DNA from: Undibacterium hunanense
GTDB lineage: Bacteria > Pseudomonadota > Gammaproteobacteria > Burkholderiales > Burkholderiaceae_D
DNA: 64,000 nucleotides
Reading direction: 5' to 3'
NCBI RefSeq assembly: GCF_014284335.1
Contig: NZ_JACOGF010000018.1
Coordinates: forward strand, 33,263 to 97,262
Shown in pieces: positions 8,160 through 15,315 of this stretch; position 1 is the stretch's first letter, and the number at the start of each line of letters is the position of its first letter. The notes below the pieces were generated by a model. The model worked only from the letters and a program-made list of their open reading frames with translations, was not told the origin of the DNA and made no database searches. The translations under genes were made by a program, and so were the position numbers.

Positions 8160-9647
8160 ATGAAACAAAGCCTGCAACTACGCACGTCCCAGCATCTGGC
8201 ATTAACGCCTCAATTGCAGCAATCCATACGGTTGCTGCAATTGTCCACATTGGAATTGCACCAGGAGCTGGAAACCCTGCTCATAGAAAATCCCATGCTG
8301 GAGCGTGTGGATGACCCGCTGGACCACGCAGTACGCCTGCTGGCAGATGGTGCCATCAATACCAGCAGCACAGCAGCAGACGCCGGCATGGAAGCACCCG
8401 CCTCGCGTGAAGAAAACAGCACCACGACGGAAACCCAGGCTGATGCAGATATCGCCGTCAGCAATGACACAAGCAGCTCCAGCGAAGAAGACTGGGGTTT
8501 TGATGACGTGCATCATGGCAGCAAAAGCAGTGACGATGAAGATGGCCGGCCACAACTAGGGGCCGCTCACATTACCCTGCGTGAACACCTGCAGGAACAA
8601 ATGCGCCTGAACCTGCGCGAGCCACGTGACCGCGCCCTGGTCGAATTGATGATTGATGCCATCGACAACAATGGCTACCTGACAGAAACCCTGGATGAAA
8701 TCCATGCCAGCCTGCCACTGGAATTATGCGTCGAGCCAGAAGAACTGGCATTTGCCCTGAACATGCTGCAAAGCTTTGATCCGGCAGGTGTGGGCGCTCG
8801 CACACCATCCGAATGCCTGGCCCTGCAAATCAAACGCTTGCCTAAAATTGCTTTCGTGACACGCAGACTGGCTTTGCAAATTGTTGAAACGCAACTGACT
8901 TTATTTGCACAAAGAGATTTCACCAAACTCAAGAAAATCCTCGACTGCGATGACGAAGATTTGCGCGACGCACAAACCGTCATCCGGCTATGCAAACCCC
9001 GCCCAGGCATCGATTTTGCTGTCGATGAATCGGACTATGTAGTGCCAGATGTCATCGTCAAAAAATCAGCCAATGGCTGGCAAGTTACGCTGAATCAGGA
9101 TGTCATGCCCAAATTGCGTGTCAGCAGCATGTACGCCAACATCATGAAACAAAATCGTGGTGAAGGCGGACTCGGCTCACAACTGCAAGAAGCGCGCTGG
9201 CTGATCAAGAATATGCGGCAGCGTTTCGATACCATTTTGCGCGTTGCACAAGCCATAGTTGAAAGACAACGCAATTTTTTCACGCACGGTGCTGTTGCCA
9301 TGCGCCCCCTTGTTTTGCGCGAAATTGCTGATACACTAGGATTACACGAGAGCACTATCTCGCGTGTAACAACCCAAAAATACATGCTGACCCCCCACGG
9401 CATGTTTGAGTTGAAATACTTTTTCGGCAGCCATGTCGCGACGGAAACAGGGGGGGAAGCATCTTCCACCGCGATACGCGCACTCATCAAGCAGTTGATA
9501 GGAGCAGAAGACCAGAAAAGCCCACTCTCTGATAGCAAAATTGCAGACATGCTGGGTGAACAGGGCATGGTAATTGCCCGACGGACAGTTGCCAAATACC
9601 GTGAAGCCCTCAAAATCCCCCCAGTGAGTTTGCGTAAATCTTTGTAA
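8160..9647 (+). CDS. rpoN: RNA polymerase sigma-54 factor
   Basis: Sigma-54 directs RNA polymerase to -24/-12 promoters opened by AAA+ activators (nitrogen use, motility and so on). The 495-residue protein has the Q/L-rich region I (LRTSQHLALTPQLQQSIRLL), an acidic low-complexity region II (about residues 60-130, many Asp, Glu, Ser and Thr), the core-binding and helix-turn-helix region (LHESTISRVTTQKYM), and the diagnostic RpoN box ARRTVAKYRE near residues 473-482. ATG 8160 (MKQSLQ) with GGGAA upstream is preferred over GTG 8145, which would overlap lptB. Confidence 0.97.
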   Translation: MKQSLQLRTSQHLALTPQLQQSIRLLQLSTLELHQELETLLIENPMLERVDDPLDHAVRLLADGAINTSSTAADAGMEAPASREENSTTTETQADADIAVSNDTSSSSEEDWGFDDVHHGSKSSDDEDGRPQLGAAHITLREHLQEQMRLNLREPRDRALVELMIDAIDNNGYLTETLDEIHASLPLELCVEPEELAFALNMLQSFDPAGVGARTPSECLALQIKRLPKIAFVTRRLALQIVETQLTLFAQRDFTKLKKILDCDDEDLRDAQTVIRLCKPRPGIDFAVDESDYVVPDVIVKKSANGWQVTLNQDVMPKLRVSSMYANIMKQNRGEGGLGSQLQEARWLIKNMRQRFDTILRVAQAIVERQRNFFTHGAVAMRPLVLREIADTLGLHESTISRVTTQKYMLTPHGMFELKYFFGSHVATETGGEASSTAIRALIKQLIGAEDQKSPLSDSKIADMLGEQGMVIARRTVAKYREALKIPPVSLRKSL

Positions 9648-9756
9648 GCAAGTCCTTGTAATCACGGTTTGAATTGCTATATATGATTTAGCTCAAGGCA
9701 ATAAGACAGCAATGAGCTTATCGTTACAGCAAGCAACATCACTATAGGAGCACAGT

Positions 9757-10104
9757 ATGAATCTCACCATCAGTGGACATCACGTCGAAGTAACTCCTGC
9801 AATTCGTGAATATGTACATACCAAACTAGAACGTATCAGGCGACACTTCGACCAGGTCATTGATATCGCCGTCATCCTGACGGTGGACAAGCTCCGGGAA
9901 AAGGAAAAACGACACAAAGCGGACATTAATTTGCATATCAGTGGCAAAGATATCCATGTAGAAAGTCTGGCGCATGATCTGTATGCAGCTATCGATACAC
10001 TGATAGATAAACTTGATCGTCAGGTCATCAAGCATAAAGACAAGATACAAAACCATCAGCACGACGCCATCAAGCACATACCTGATCCGGCATCGGCTTC
10101 ATAA
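9757..10104 (+). CDS. hpf: Ribosome hibernation promoting factor (short HPF/YfiA family)
   Basis: Binds the 30S decoding centre in stationary phase and helps inactivate ribosomes as dimers or stalled monomers. The 115-residue protein matches the short HPF fold: NLTISGHHVEVTPAIREYV at the start, the basic KLERIRRHFD helix and DLYAAIDTLIDKLDRQV; a His-rich tail ends it. AGGAG precedes ATG 9757. It follows rpoN by 109 bp as is common, but ptsN and hprK, which often come next in related bacteria, are absent here. Confidence 0.95.
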   Translation: MNLTISGHHVEVTPAIREYVHTKLERIRRHFDQVIDIAVILTVDKLREKEKRHKADINLHISGKDIHVESLAHDLYAAIDTLIDKLDRQVIKHKDKIQNHQHDAIKHIPDPASAS

Positions 10105-10146
10105 GGCCCCAGTCCTTACCCTAACAGGGTTATGGACCTCCAAAAC

Positions 10147-10171
10147 AAGGACGCTAAAGGCGTCCTTTTTG
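10147..10171 (+). terminator. Intrinsic terminator after hpf
   Basis: AAGGACGC / GCGTCCTT stem with a 5-nt loop followed by a T-run on the plus strand, 43 bp after the hpf stop. It closes the kdsD-hpf operon. Confidence 0.88.
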
Positions 10172-10396
10172 CTGGATGATAGGTTTTTTGTAGATATCGT
10201 TTCTGACATTTCAAATAAATAATTCACTTTTATTGCTGTTTGTTGCATGCGTTGCTCAACAAGCTGCGAGTTAGTTGATTCACGGCATTTTTATTGGCGT
10301 CATTCCAGCGTGGGTTTGGCTGGAATCCAGCGGCGTTCTATGTATGCCGTGTCGCCCGTTATATGCCACACTTTGATTAAGACGATCGCCCTCCGT
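10172..10396. other. Non-coding stretch between hpf and the structured repeat
   Basis: No credible gene. It holds one REP-like palindrome (listed separately) and otherwise AT-rich sequence. Together with the structured repeat and the leader before the next gene it makes an 835-bp gap after hpf. Confidence 0.6.
10302..10326. repeat. REP-like palindrome (ATTCC...GGAAT type)
   Basis: ATTCCAGC and GCTGGAAT are perfect 8-bp arms around a 9-nt centre, inside the context GTCATTCCAGC...GCTGGAATCCAG. This resembles the short dispersed ATTCCC-N8-GGGAAT class of extragenic palindromes known in Neisseria (dRS3) and other betaproteobacteria. Only one copy was seen in this window. Confidence 0.55.
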
Positions 10397-10583
10397 GGAT
10401 ACAAGCCGGGTCTCGGCCCGGCAGCCGAGATACTTTCTTTTGCGTCGCCAAAAGCAAGTATCCAAAGAAAAGGCGACCGCAGACTCGCTCCCTGCGGGAG
10501 TGCCCATTTATGTAGCGCAAAAAATGGGAAGGTCCGCAACTCGCCTGCGGCCTTGCTTTAGGAACATGCGCTTGCATGCGCAT

Positions 10584-10630
10584 GCCGTTACGCAGGCGTT
10601 GTGCATGCACCACGAAACCCCTGCTACACC
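10584..10630 (-). repeat. 47-bp module of the structured repeat, inverted copy inside copy 1
   Basis: Reads GGTGTAGCAGGGGTTTCG...on the minus strand and ends in CGCCTGCGTAACGG. It is a diverged inverted duplicate of the module at 10681-10727 and sits in the loop of the long-range stem of copy 1. Its central palindrome is GTGCATGCAC. Confidence 0.75.
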
Positions 10631-10680
10631 TCAAACATCGGACCTTCTTTTTCCATTTTCTACACTACACAAATGGCTTC

Positions 10681-10727
10681 GGTGTAGCAGGGAATTCGGA
10701 ATGCATGCATTCCGCCTGTGTAACGAC
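10681..10727 (+). repeat. 47-bp module of the structured repeat, direct copy in copy 1
   Basis: Begins GGTGTAGCAGGGAATTC, has the 16-bp palindrome GGAATGCATGCATTCC (10698-10713), and ends CGCCTGTGTAACGAC. It matches the module at 12184-12230 (minus) closely. Confidence 0.8.
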
Positions 10728-10939
10728 ATCGCCTTGCAAGGCGATGTATCTCCCTTCTGGGACACAGGGCCCAAGCGGATTAAAATCAAAAACAAGGTCA
10801 AAAGCAAAAACAACTTCAAAACCAACAACAAAGCAATAGTTACGAATTCATTGTTCGTGTATCTAATACGTTCCGTGACGCACATCTCTGACAAAGCTAA
10901 AATAGCAGCTTCATCCCCTACCCTGCATAGTCAACCACC

Positions 10940-12034
10940 ATGAGCGAATTTGTACACACTTCCGTCAAGAACAACATCGGCTACATCACTCTGGATAGAC
11001 CCAAAGCACTGAACTCGCTATCTCTCGATATGGTTAGAGCGCTGACAACGACCTTGCTGGCCTGGCAGGATGATCAAAGCGTGCGGGCAGTATTTATCCA
11101 TGGCAGCAGTGAAAAGGCATTTTGTGCAGGGGGTGATATCCGCTTCTTTTATGATGTAGGCACCGCAACACCTAAAGGTGATTCTGCCTTGCTGGAAGAT
11201 TTTTTTACCGAAGAATATGCACTAAATCATTTAATTCATTTCTACCCCAAACCTTATATCGCGCTGATGAATGGGGTCGTCATGGGAGGTGGTATGGGTA
11301 TCGCCCAGGCAGGCAATGACTGCCGCCTTCGCATCGTCACGGAACGTACAAAAATGGCGATGCCGGAAGTGAATATCGGCCTGTTCCCGGACGTGGGTGG
11401 TGGTTACTTCCTGTCACGTGCACCGGGACAAATTGGTACTTACATGGGTCTGACCGGTGAAATCATCAATGCAGCCGATGCGCTGTATGCAGGGCTGGCC
11501 GATGTATTTATACCGACCTCAGAATTGCCTGCCTTGATGCATCTTCTGGAGCAAAATACCGCCACCGATGTGCGAGCCGCAATACGCGAATTTGCGGTTC
11601 CTTTTGCTGATCAGGCACTCCCCGGCAACAGTAAGCTGGCTGCAAACAGATCAGGCATTGATGCACTGTTCAGTGGAAATAGCGCGATCGAGATCACCAA
11701 CCACTTGCAGCAAGACACATCTGAATTTGCACAACAAGCATTTGCCATCATGCAAAAACGTTCTCCACTATTGATGTCTGTCACGCTGGAACAATTACGG
11801 CGCAGCGCCAGCATGACCGTATCCGATTGCCTGCGTATGGAAAGAAACATGGTACGCCACTGTTTCAAACACGGTGAAGTATTGGAAGGTGTGCGTGCGC
11901 TAGTGGTAGACAAAGACAATACCCCACGCTGGTCACCCGCCACGCTGGCGGAAGTGACGACAGAACAGGTGGCAAATTTCTTCACCGAGGTATGGCCTAC
12001 CCACGCACATCCTTTGCGTTTTTTGCAGGGATAA
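10940..12034 (+). CDS. Enoyl-CoA hydratase/isomerase family protein, probable 3-hydroxyisobutyryl-CoA hydrolase
   Basis: A 364-residue crotonase-fold protein of the longer ECH_2/HIBCH class. The N-terminal motif VGYITL-like NIGYITLDRPKALNSL, the oxyanion-hole loops AFCAGGDIRFFYD and MNGVVMGGGMG, and the PEVNIGLFPDVGGGYFLSR block are typical of HIBYL-CoA hydrolases, which act in valine breakdown by splitting 3-hydroxyisobutyryl-CoA. Length is greater than simple enoyl-CoA hydratases (about 260), which supports this call, but closely related hydratases cannot be excluded. It stands alone on the plus strand, flanked on both sides by inverted copies of the structured repeat, and begins about 107 bp after the first copy. 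Confidence 0.88.
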   Translation: MSEFVHTSVKNNIGYITLDRPKALNSLSLDMVRALTTTLLAWQDDQSVRAVFIHGSSEKAFCAGGDIRFFYDVGTATPKGDSALLEDFFTEEYALNHLIHFYPKPYIALMNGVVMGGGMGIAQAGNDCRLRIVTERTKMAMPEVNIGLFPDVGGGYFLSRAPGQIGTYMGLTGEIINAADALYAGLADVFIPTSELPALMHLLEQNTATDVRAAIREFAVPFADQALPGNSKLAANRSGIDALFSGNSAIEITNHLQQDTSEFAQQAFAIMQKRSPLLMSVTLEQLRRSASMTVSDCLRMERNMVRHCFKHGEVLEGVRALVVDKDNTPRWSPATLAEVTTEQVANFFTEVWPTHAHPLRFLQG

Positions 12035-12071
12035 ATTACCCCGCAAAAGCAATTTAACTAAAGGCCGCATT

Positions 12072-12127
12072 GACGTTGCTTTTGACTATGGGGTTGCTTT
12101 TGACTTTGGGGTTGCTTTTGAATTTTG
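12072..12127. repeat. 18-bp tandem repeat in the tail of copy 2
   Basis: Three units of GTTGCTTTTGACTNTGGG with period 18, the last one degrading into GTTGCTTTTGAATTTTG. The matching tail of copy 1 (10790-10833) has the related but irregular CAAAAGCAA/CTTCAAAACC pattern. Confidence 0.75.
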
Positions 12128-12183
12128 CACTTCCCATGTGCCCTGTGTCCCTATAGGGAAGGAATCTCGCCTTGCAAGGCGAG

Positions 12184-12230
12184 ATCGTTACGCAGGCGGA
12201 TTGCATGCAATCCAAATTCCCTGCTACACC
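12184..12230 (-). repeat. 47-bp module of the structured repeat in copy 2
   Basis: On the minus strand GGTGTAGCAGGGAATTTGG, palindrome GGATTGCATGCAATCC (12198-12213), then CGCCTGCGTAACGA. The palindrome differs from 10698-10713 by a base swap on both arms. Confidence 0.8.
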
Positions 12231-12428
12231 GACGCCGTTTGTGCGGTACAGAAAATGGACCAAGAAAGCTTCGTGTTTGAGCGAAGCGAGTTTCGAAGCT
12301 TTCCCATTTTTTGTATCGCACAAACGGGAACCCCGCAGGGGCGACGACGCCTGGGTCGCCTTTTTGGCCCACCTTTTTGGCGAAGCAAAAAGGTGGGTAG
12401 CCGCCGGTCTACCACCGGCCTGCAATCC

Positions 12429-12567
12429 AAAATGAACGTCTGTTGACATTAAAAACCAGATTATTCAAAACACTAATAATCTGAAATTAACTCACGCAGT
12501 AGTCTGTCAAAAACGCCGCTAGACTACTACCAAAACCACGCAGGAACGACGTTAATAAAATTACCTA
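12429..12567. other. Non-coding stretch with two inverted repeats
   Basis: No gene seen. CAGATTATT/AATAATCTG (12457-12483, 9-nt loop) and GTAGTCT/AGACTAC (12499-12527) are perfect inverted repeats, but neither is followed by a T-run. Confidence 0.5.
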
Positions 12568-12600
12568 TAAAAAAATGGAGAGCAAGCTCTCCATTTTTTC
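12568..12600 (-). terminator. Terminator of the liv operon (bidirectional)
   Basis: TGGAGAGC/GCTCTCCA stem with a 2-nt loop at 12576-12593, flanked by A7 on the left and T6 on the right, so it can act in both directions. It lies 18-25 nt beyond the livF stop. Confidence 0.85.
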
Positions 12601-12617
12601 AGTGCAAACAACATCAA

Positions 12618-13346
12618 TCAATGATGCGCACCGCCACCCAGATAAGCCGCTTTCACAGCCGGATCATTTTGCAAATTCGCTGCTGGTCCATGCACCGAGA
12701 TACGACCATTTTCCAACACATAGCCATAATCTGCCACGGCCAGGGCAGCCGCCGCAAATTGCTCCACCAGCAGCATGGTAGTACCCTCCTCTTTCAGGCG
12801 TACAATGATGCGGAAGACTTCATCCACCAGTATCGGTGCCAGCCCCATCGAAGGTTCGTCCAGCAGAATGACATCGGGATTAAGCATCACAGCTCTGGCC
12901 ATGGCCAGCATCTGCTGTTCACCACCAGATAAAGTGCCAGCCAGCTGATTGCGACGTTCTTTCAGACGTGGGAACAGATCCATGGCTTTTTGCAGGTCAG
13001 TTTCTATATCGCCGCGTGGACGGCTGCGGGTAAAACGCGGGAAGGCACCCAGCAAGAGATTGTCTGTCACTGACATGGTGGCAAACACGCGCCGCCCTTC
13101 GGGGGAATGGGCCAGACCGGCGCGCGCGATCTTGTGTGAATCCATTCCCGTCACATCTTTACCCGCCAGCACGACCGAACCTTCTTTCGGTTTCAACATG
13201 CCGGAAATGGCACGCATGGTCGTGGTTTTTCCGGCACCATTTGATCCTATCAGGGTCACCACCTTACCCTTTGGTACTTCAAGAGAAATACCGTGCAAGA
13301 CTTCCACCTTGCCATACGCTGCATGTAAATTTGAAATGCTCAACAT
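12618..13346 (-). CDS. livF: Branched-chain amino acid ABC transporter ATP-binding protein LivF
   Basis: One of the two ATPases of a HAAT-family importer for leucine, isoleucine and valine; cytosolic face of the inner membrane. The 242-residue protein has Walker A GSNGAGKTT (34-42), the signature LSGGEQQMLAMARA, Walker B VILLDEPSMGLAP and the LLVEQ switch region typical of LivF. ATG 13346 follows AAGGAGAAC; a longer frame upstream would overlap livM-livG and is rejected. It starts 10 nt after the livM-livG fusion gene. Confidence 0.95.
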   Translation of the reverse strand: MLSISNLHAAYGKVEVLHGISLEVPKGKVVTLIGSNGAGKTTTMRAISGMLKPKEGSVVLAGKDVTGMDSHKIARAGLAHSPEGRRVFATMSVTDNLLLGAFPRFTRSRPRGDIETDLQKAMDLFPRLKERRNQLAGTLSGGEQQMLAMARAVMLNPDVILLDEPSMGLAPILVDEVFRIIVRLKEEGTTMLLVEQFAAAALAVADYGYVLENGRISVHGPAANLQNDPAVKAAYLGGGAHH

Positions 13347-13356
13347 GATGTTCTCC

Positions 13357-15306
13357 TTATGCAGCGACGATGTCGGCTGTATCTGCCACACTGCCACCAA
13401 GATAAGCTTCTATCACTTTGGGGTCAGCCTGCACGGCAGCCGGTTTGCCTTCGGCGATCTTTTGGCCGAAATCAAGCACAGTGACAATATCGCAGATCGA
13501 CATGACTACATCCATATGATGTTCAATCAGGATGATGGTAATGCCGTGTTCACGTATCTTGTGGATGATGGCGATCAATTCCTTGATGTCCGGCGCAGTG
13601 AGGCCAGCAGCAGGTTCGTCCAGCAGCAGCAATTGTGGATTCAGACCAAGGGCACGTCCTATTTCCAGCAGACGCTGTTTGCCATAAGGCAGATTGCGCG
13701 CTTCTTCATTTGCCAGGTCAGCCAGGCCAACAAAATACAACAGGCTGGCAGCCCGCTCACGCGCCAGACGTTCTTCACGCTGATAACGCGGTGTATTCAG
13801 CATGACATCCAGCACATTGCTGCGGAAGGTATTGTGCAGGCCCACCAGGATATTTTCAGTAGCCGTCATTTCACCAAACAACTGCACGTTCTGGAAAGTA
13901 CGGGCCACACCACCCAGCGCAATAGCCGAAGGAGTATTACCGGATATCACGTTGCCACCAAATTCCACCACCCCATCGGTAGGTTGATAGATACCGGTCA
14001 GCACATTCATCATGGTGCTCTTGCCTGAACCATTCGGACCGATCAGGCCATGCACCGTACCTTTGGTGATTTGCAAATCCACCTGGTTCAATGCCTTCAG
14101 GCCACCAAACTGCATCAGTACTTTTCTGGCGGTCAGCAACACACCTACCCTGGCTTCACTTGCCTTCACGATGGCGAGATCGTGACTGGCTTGTGCGCTG
14201 GCAGCATCCAGTTCCACATGACGTGCCCCTTTGCCAAGCAGGTTATTGACAAAACCAACGATGCCATCCTGCAGGTAATACACGACGAACAGGGTCATCA
14301 AACCAAAGATGGTCAGACGCCAGTCTGTAATGTTTTCCAGCTTGTAGGAAAACAGGGCCATGGCCACCGTAGCCCCTACTGGCACCAGCATTTCACGGAC
14401 CGTCTTGCGCTGCTTGAAAATGGCTGCGCCACCTGCAATCACGGCAATCACGGCTGCCACACTGGCGATTTTGCGGAACAGTTCTATATCCGCCAGCAGC
14501 GATGGCAGCATGACCACGATCAATGCACCCAGCAAGGCACCACTACGGGTTTTACGCCCCCCCATGATGACGGCCAGCAAGAACATGATGGTCAGTTCAA
14601 AGTTGTAGGTATTCGGTGAAATATATTCTTCCGAGTAGGCATACAAACTGCCCGCCAGACCGGCCAGGGCCGCGCTGATGACAAAGGCAATCACTTTGTA
14701 ACGATACACCGACACGCCCATGCAGTCCGACGCAATCGGGCTGTCACGCAAAGCCTGGAACGCCCGGCCAAGATGTGAACGCAAGATGCGATGGACCACG
14801 ATCAGCGCCAGCACCATCATCGCCGCTACGACGTAGTAATACTCGACTTCGTTGAGCTTGTAACCGAACATGACGGGCTTGGTCAGTTTGATACCCATGG
14901 GGCCTTCGGTCAGGAAGGTCATCTCGTTGATCAGGATAGTGATGATGGTACCGAATGCCAGTGTCACCATGGCCAGGTAGGGACCGGTCACGCGCAACGC
15001 AGGCAAGGCCAGCAAGGCACCAAACAGCGCTGTCACGGCGATACTGCACGGCACGGCAGCCAGGAATGGCATGCCCAGTTTAAACACCAGCACACCGGTT
15101 GTATACGAACCTACACCAAACAGGCCGGCATGGCCGAGAGATACCTGGCCGGTATAGCCAACCACGATGTCGAGACCAAACAGCAGGATGGCATAGATAA
15201 GTATGGTTTCAACCAGGTGCAGGTAATAAGGATTGTGCATGACAATCGGAAACAGGCTCAGTGCAGCAATCCCGACAATAGAAACAAGCAGGGTCTTTTT
15301 ATTCAT
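13357..15306 (-). CDS. Branched-chain amino acid ABC transporter, LivM permease fused to LivG ATPase
   Basis: A 649-residue fusion. Residues 1-360 are a LivM-type permease with multiple membrane helices (YTGQVSLGHAGLFGVG; RSHLGRAFQALRDSPIAS is the loop contacting the ATPase). After a hydrophilic linker, about residues 388-640 form a LivG ATPase: Walker A GPNGSGKST (423-431), NLPYGKQRLLEIGRAL in place of the classical signature, LLLLDEPAAGL and LIEHHMDVV. The reading frame is continuous, so this is a true single polypeptide; such fusions occur in some Burkholderiales. Gaps to livH (9 nt) and livF (10 nt) show one operon. Confidence 0.95.
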   Translation of the reverse strand: MNKKTLLVSIVGIAALSLFPIVMHNPYYLHLVETILIYAILLFGLDIVVGYTGQVSLGHAGLFGVGSYTTGVLVFKLGMPFLAAVPCSIAVTALFGALLALPALRVTGPYLAMVTLAFGTIITILINEMTFLTEGPMGIKLTKPVMFGYKLNEVEYYYVVAAMMVLALIVVHRILRSHLGRAFQALRDSPIASDCMGVSVYRYKVIAFVISAALAGLAGSLYAYSEEYISPNTYNFELTIMFLLAVIMGGRKTRSGALLGALIVVMLPSLLADIELFRKIASVAAVIAVIAGGAAIFKQRKTVREMLVPVGATVAMALFSYKLENITDWRLTIFGLMTLFVVYYLQDGIVGFVNNLLGKGARHVELDAASAQASHDLAIVKASEARVGVLLTARKVLMQFGGLKALNQVDLQITKGTVHGLIGPNGSGKSTMMNVLTGIYQPTDGVVEFGGNVISGNTPSAIALGGVARTFQNVQLFGEMTATENILVGLHNTFRSNVLDVMLNTPRYQREERLARERAASLLYFVGLADLANEEARNLPYGKQRLLEIGRALGLNPQLLLLDEPAAGLTAPDIKELIAIIHKIREHGITIILIEHHMDVVMSICDIVTVLDFGQKIAEGKPAAVQADPKVIEAYLGGSVADTADIVAA

Positions 15307-15315
15307 GATACGGCC

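Larger units (their letters stand above)
10397..10833 (+). repeat. Large multi-hairpin intergenic repeat, copy 1
   Basis: About 437 bp built almost wholly of hairpins. In order: GCCGGG/CCCGGC (10405-10422); a 12-bp stem with one mismatch (10431-10460); CTCCC/GGGAG (10488-10500); CCCATTT/AAATGGG (10503-10528); a long-range 9-bp stem GAAGGTCCG/CGGACCTTC (10528-10536 with 10639-10647) that encloses an inverted copy of a 47-bp module; a second module copy at 10681-10727 with GGAATGCATGCATTCC; a palindrome at 10726-10747; and an A-rich tail. The second copy at 12063-12428 lies in the opposite orientation. Open frames cross this region but are crowded with palindromes and show no family resemblance. 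Confidence 0.85.
12063..12428 (-). repeat. Large multi-hairpin intergenic repeat, copy 2 (inverted)
   Basis: About 366 bp, starting 28 bp after the stop of the hydratase-family gene. Read on the minus strand it follows the same order as copy 1: GCCGGT/ACCGGC (12403-12419), a perfect 12-bp stem CCCACCTTTTTG/CAAAAAGGTGGG (12368-12397), CCCC/GGGG (12331-12341), the stem GAAAGCTTCG/CGAAGCTTTC (12264-12303), the 47-bp module (12184-12230), the palindrome 12164-12185 and a tail of 18-bp repeats. The loop of the long stem is only 20 nt here, lacking the extra module of copy 1. Stem sequences differ from copy 1 in a paired way. Confidence 0.85.

Noticed and set aside
10584..10747. Palindromic modules considered as integron attC sites
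   Set aside because: No RYYYAAC/GTTRRRY ends, no integrase in the window, and modules lie between ordinary chromosomal genes rather than promoterless cassettes.
10395..10943. 182-codon open frame (+) across structured repeat copy 1, and a 131-codon frame (-) at 12054-12449 across copy 2
   Set aside because: They cross dense palindromes, are not aligned to each other in frame in a protein-like way, lack ribosome sites, and encode no recognisable domain. Small translated pieces look alike only because the DNA is repeated.
10584..12230. Three 47-bp modules considered as a CRISPR-like array
   Set aside because: They occur in mixed orientation at irregular distances with no unique spacers of constant length and no cas genes.
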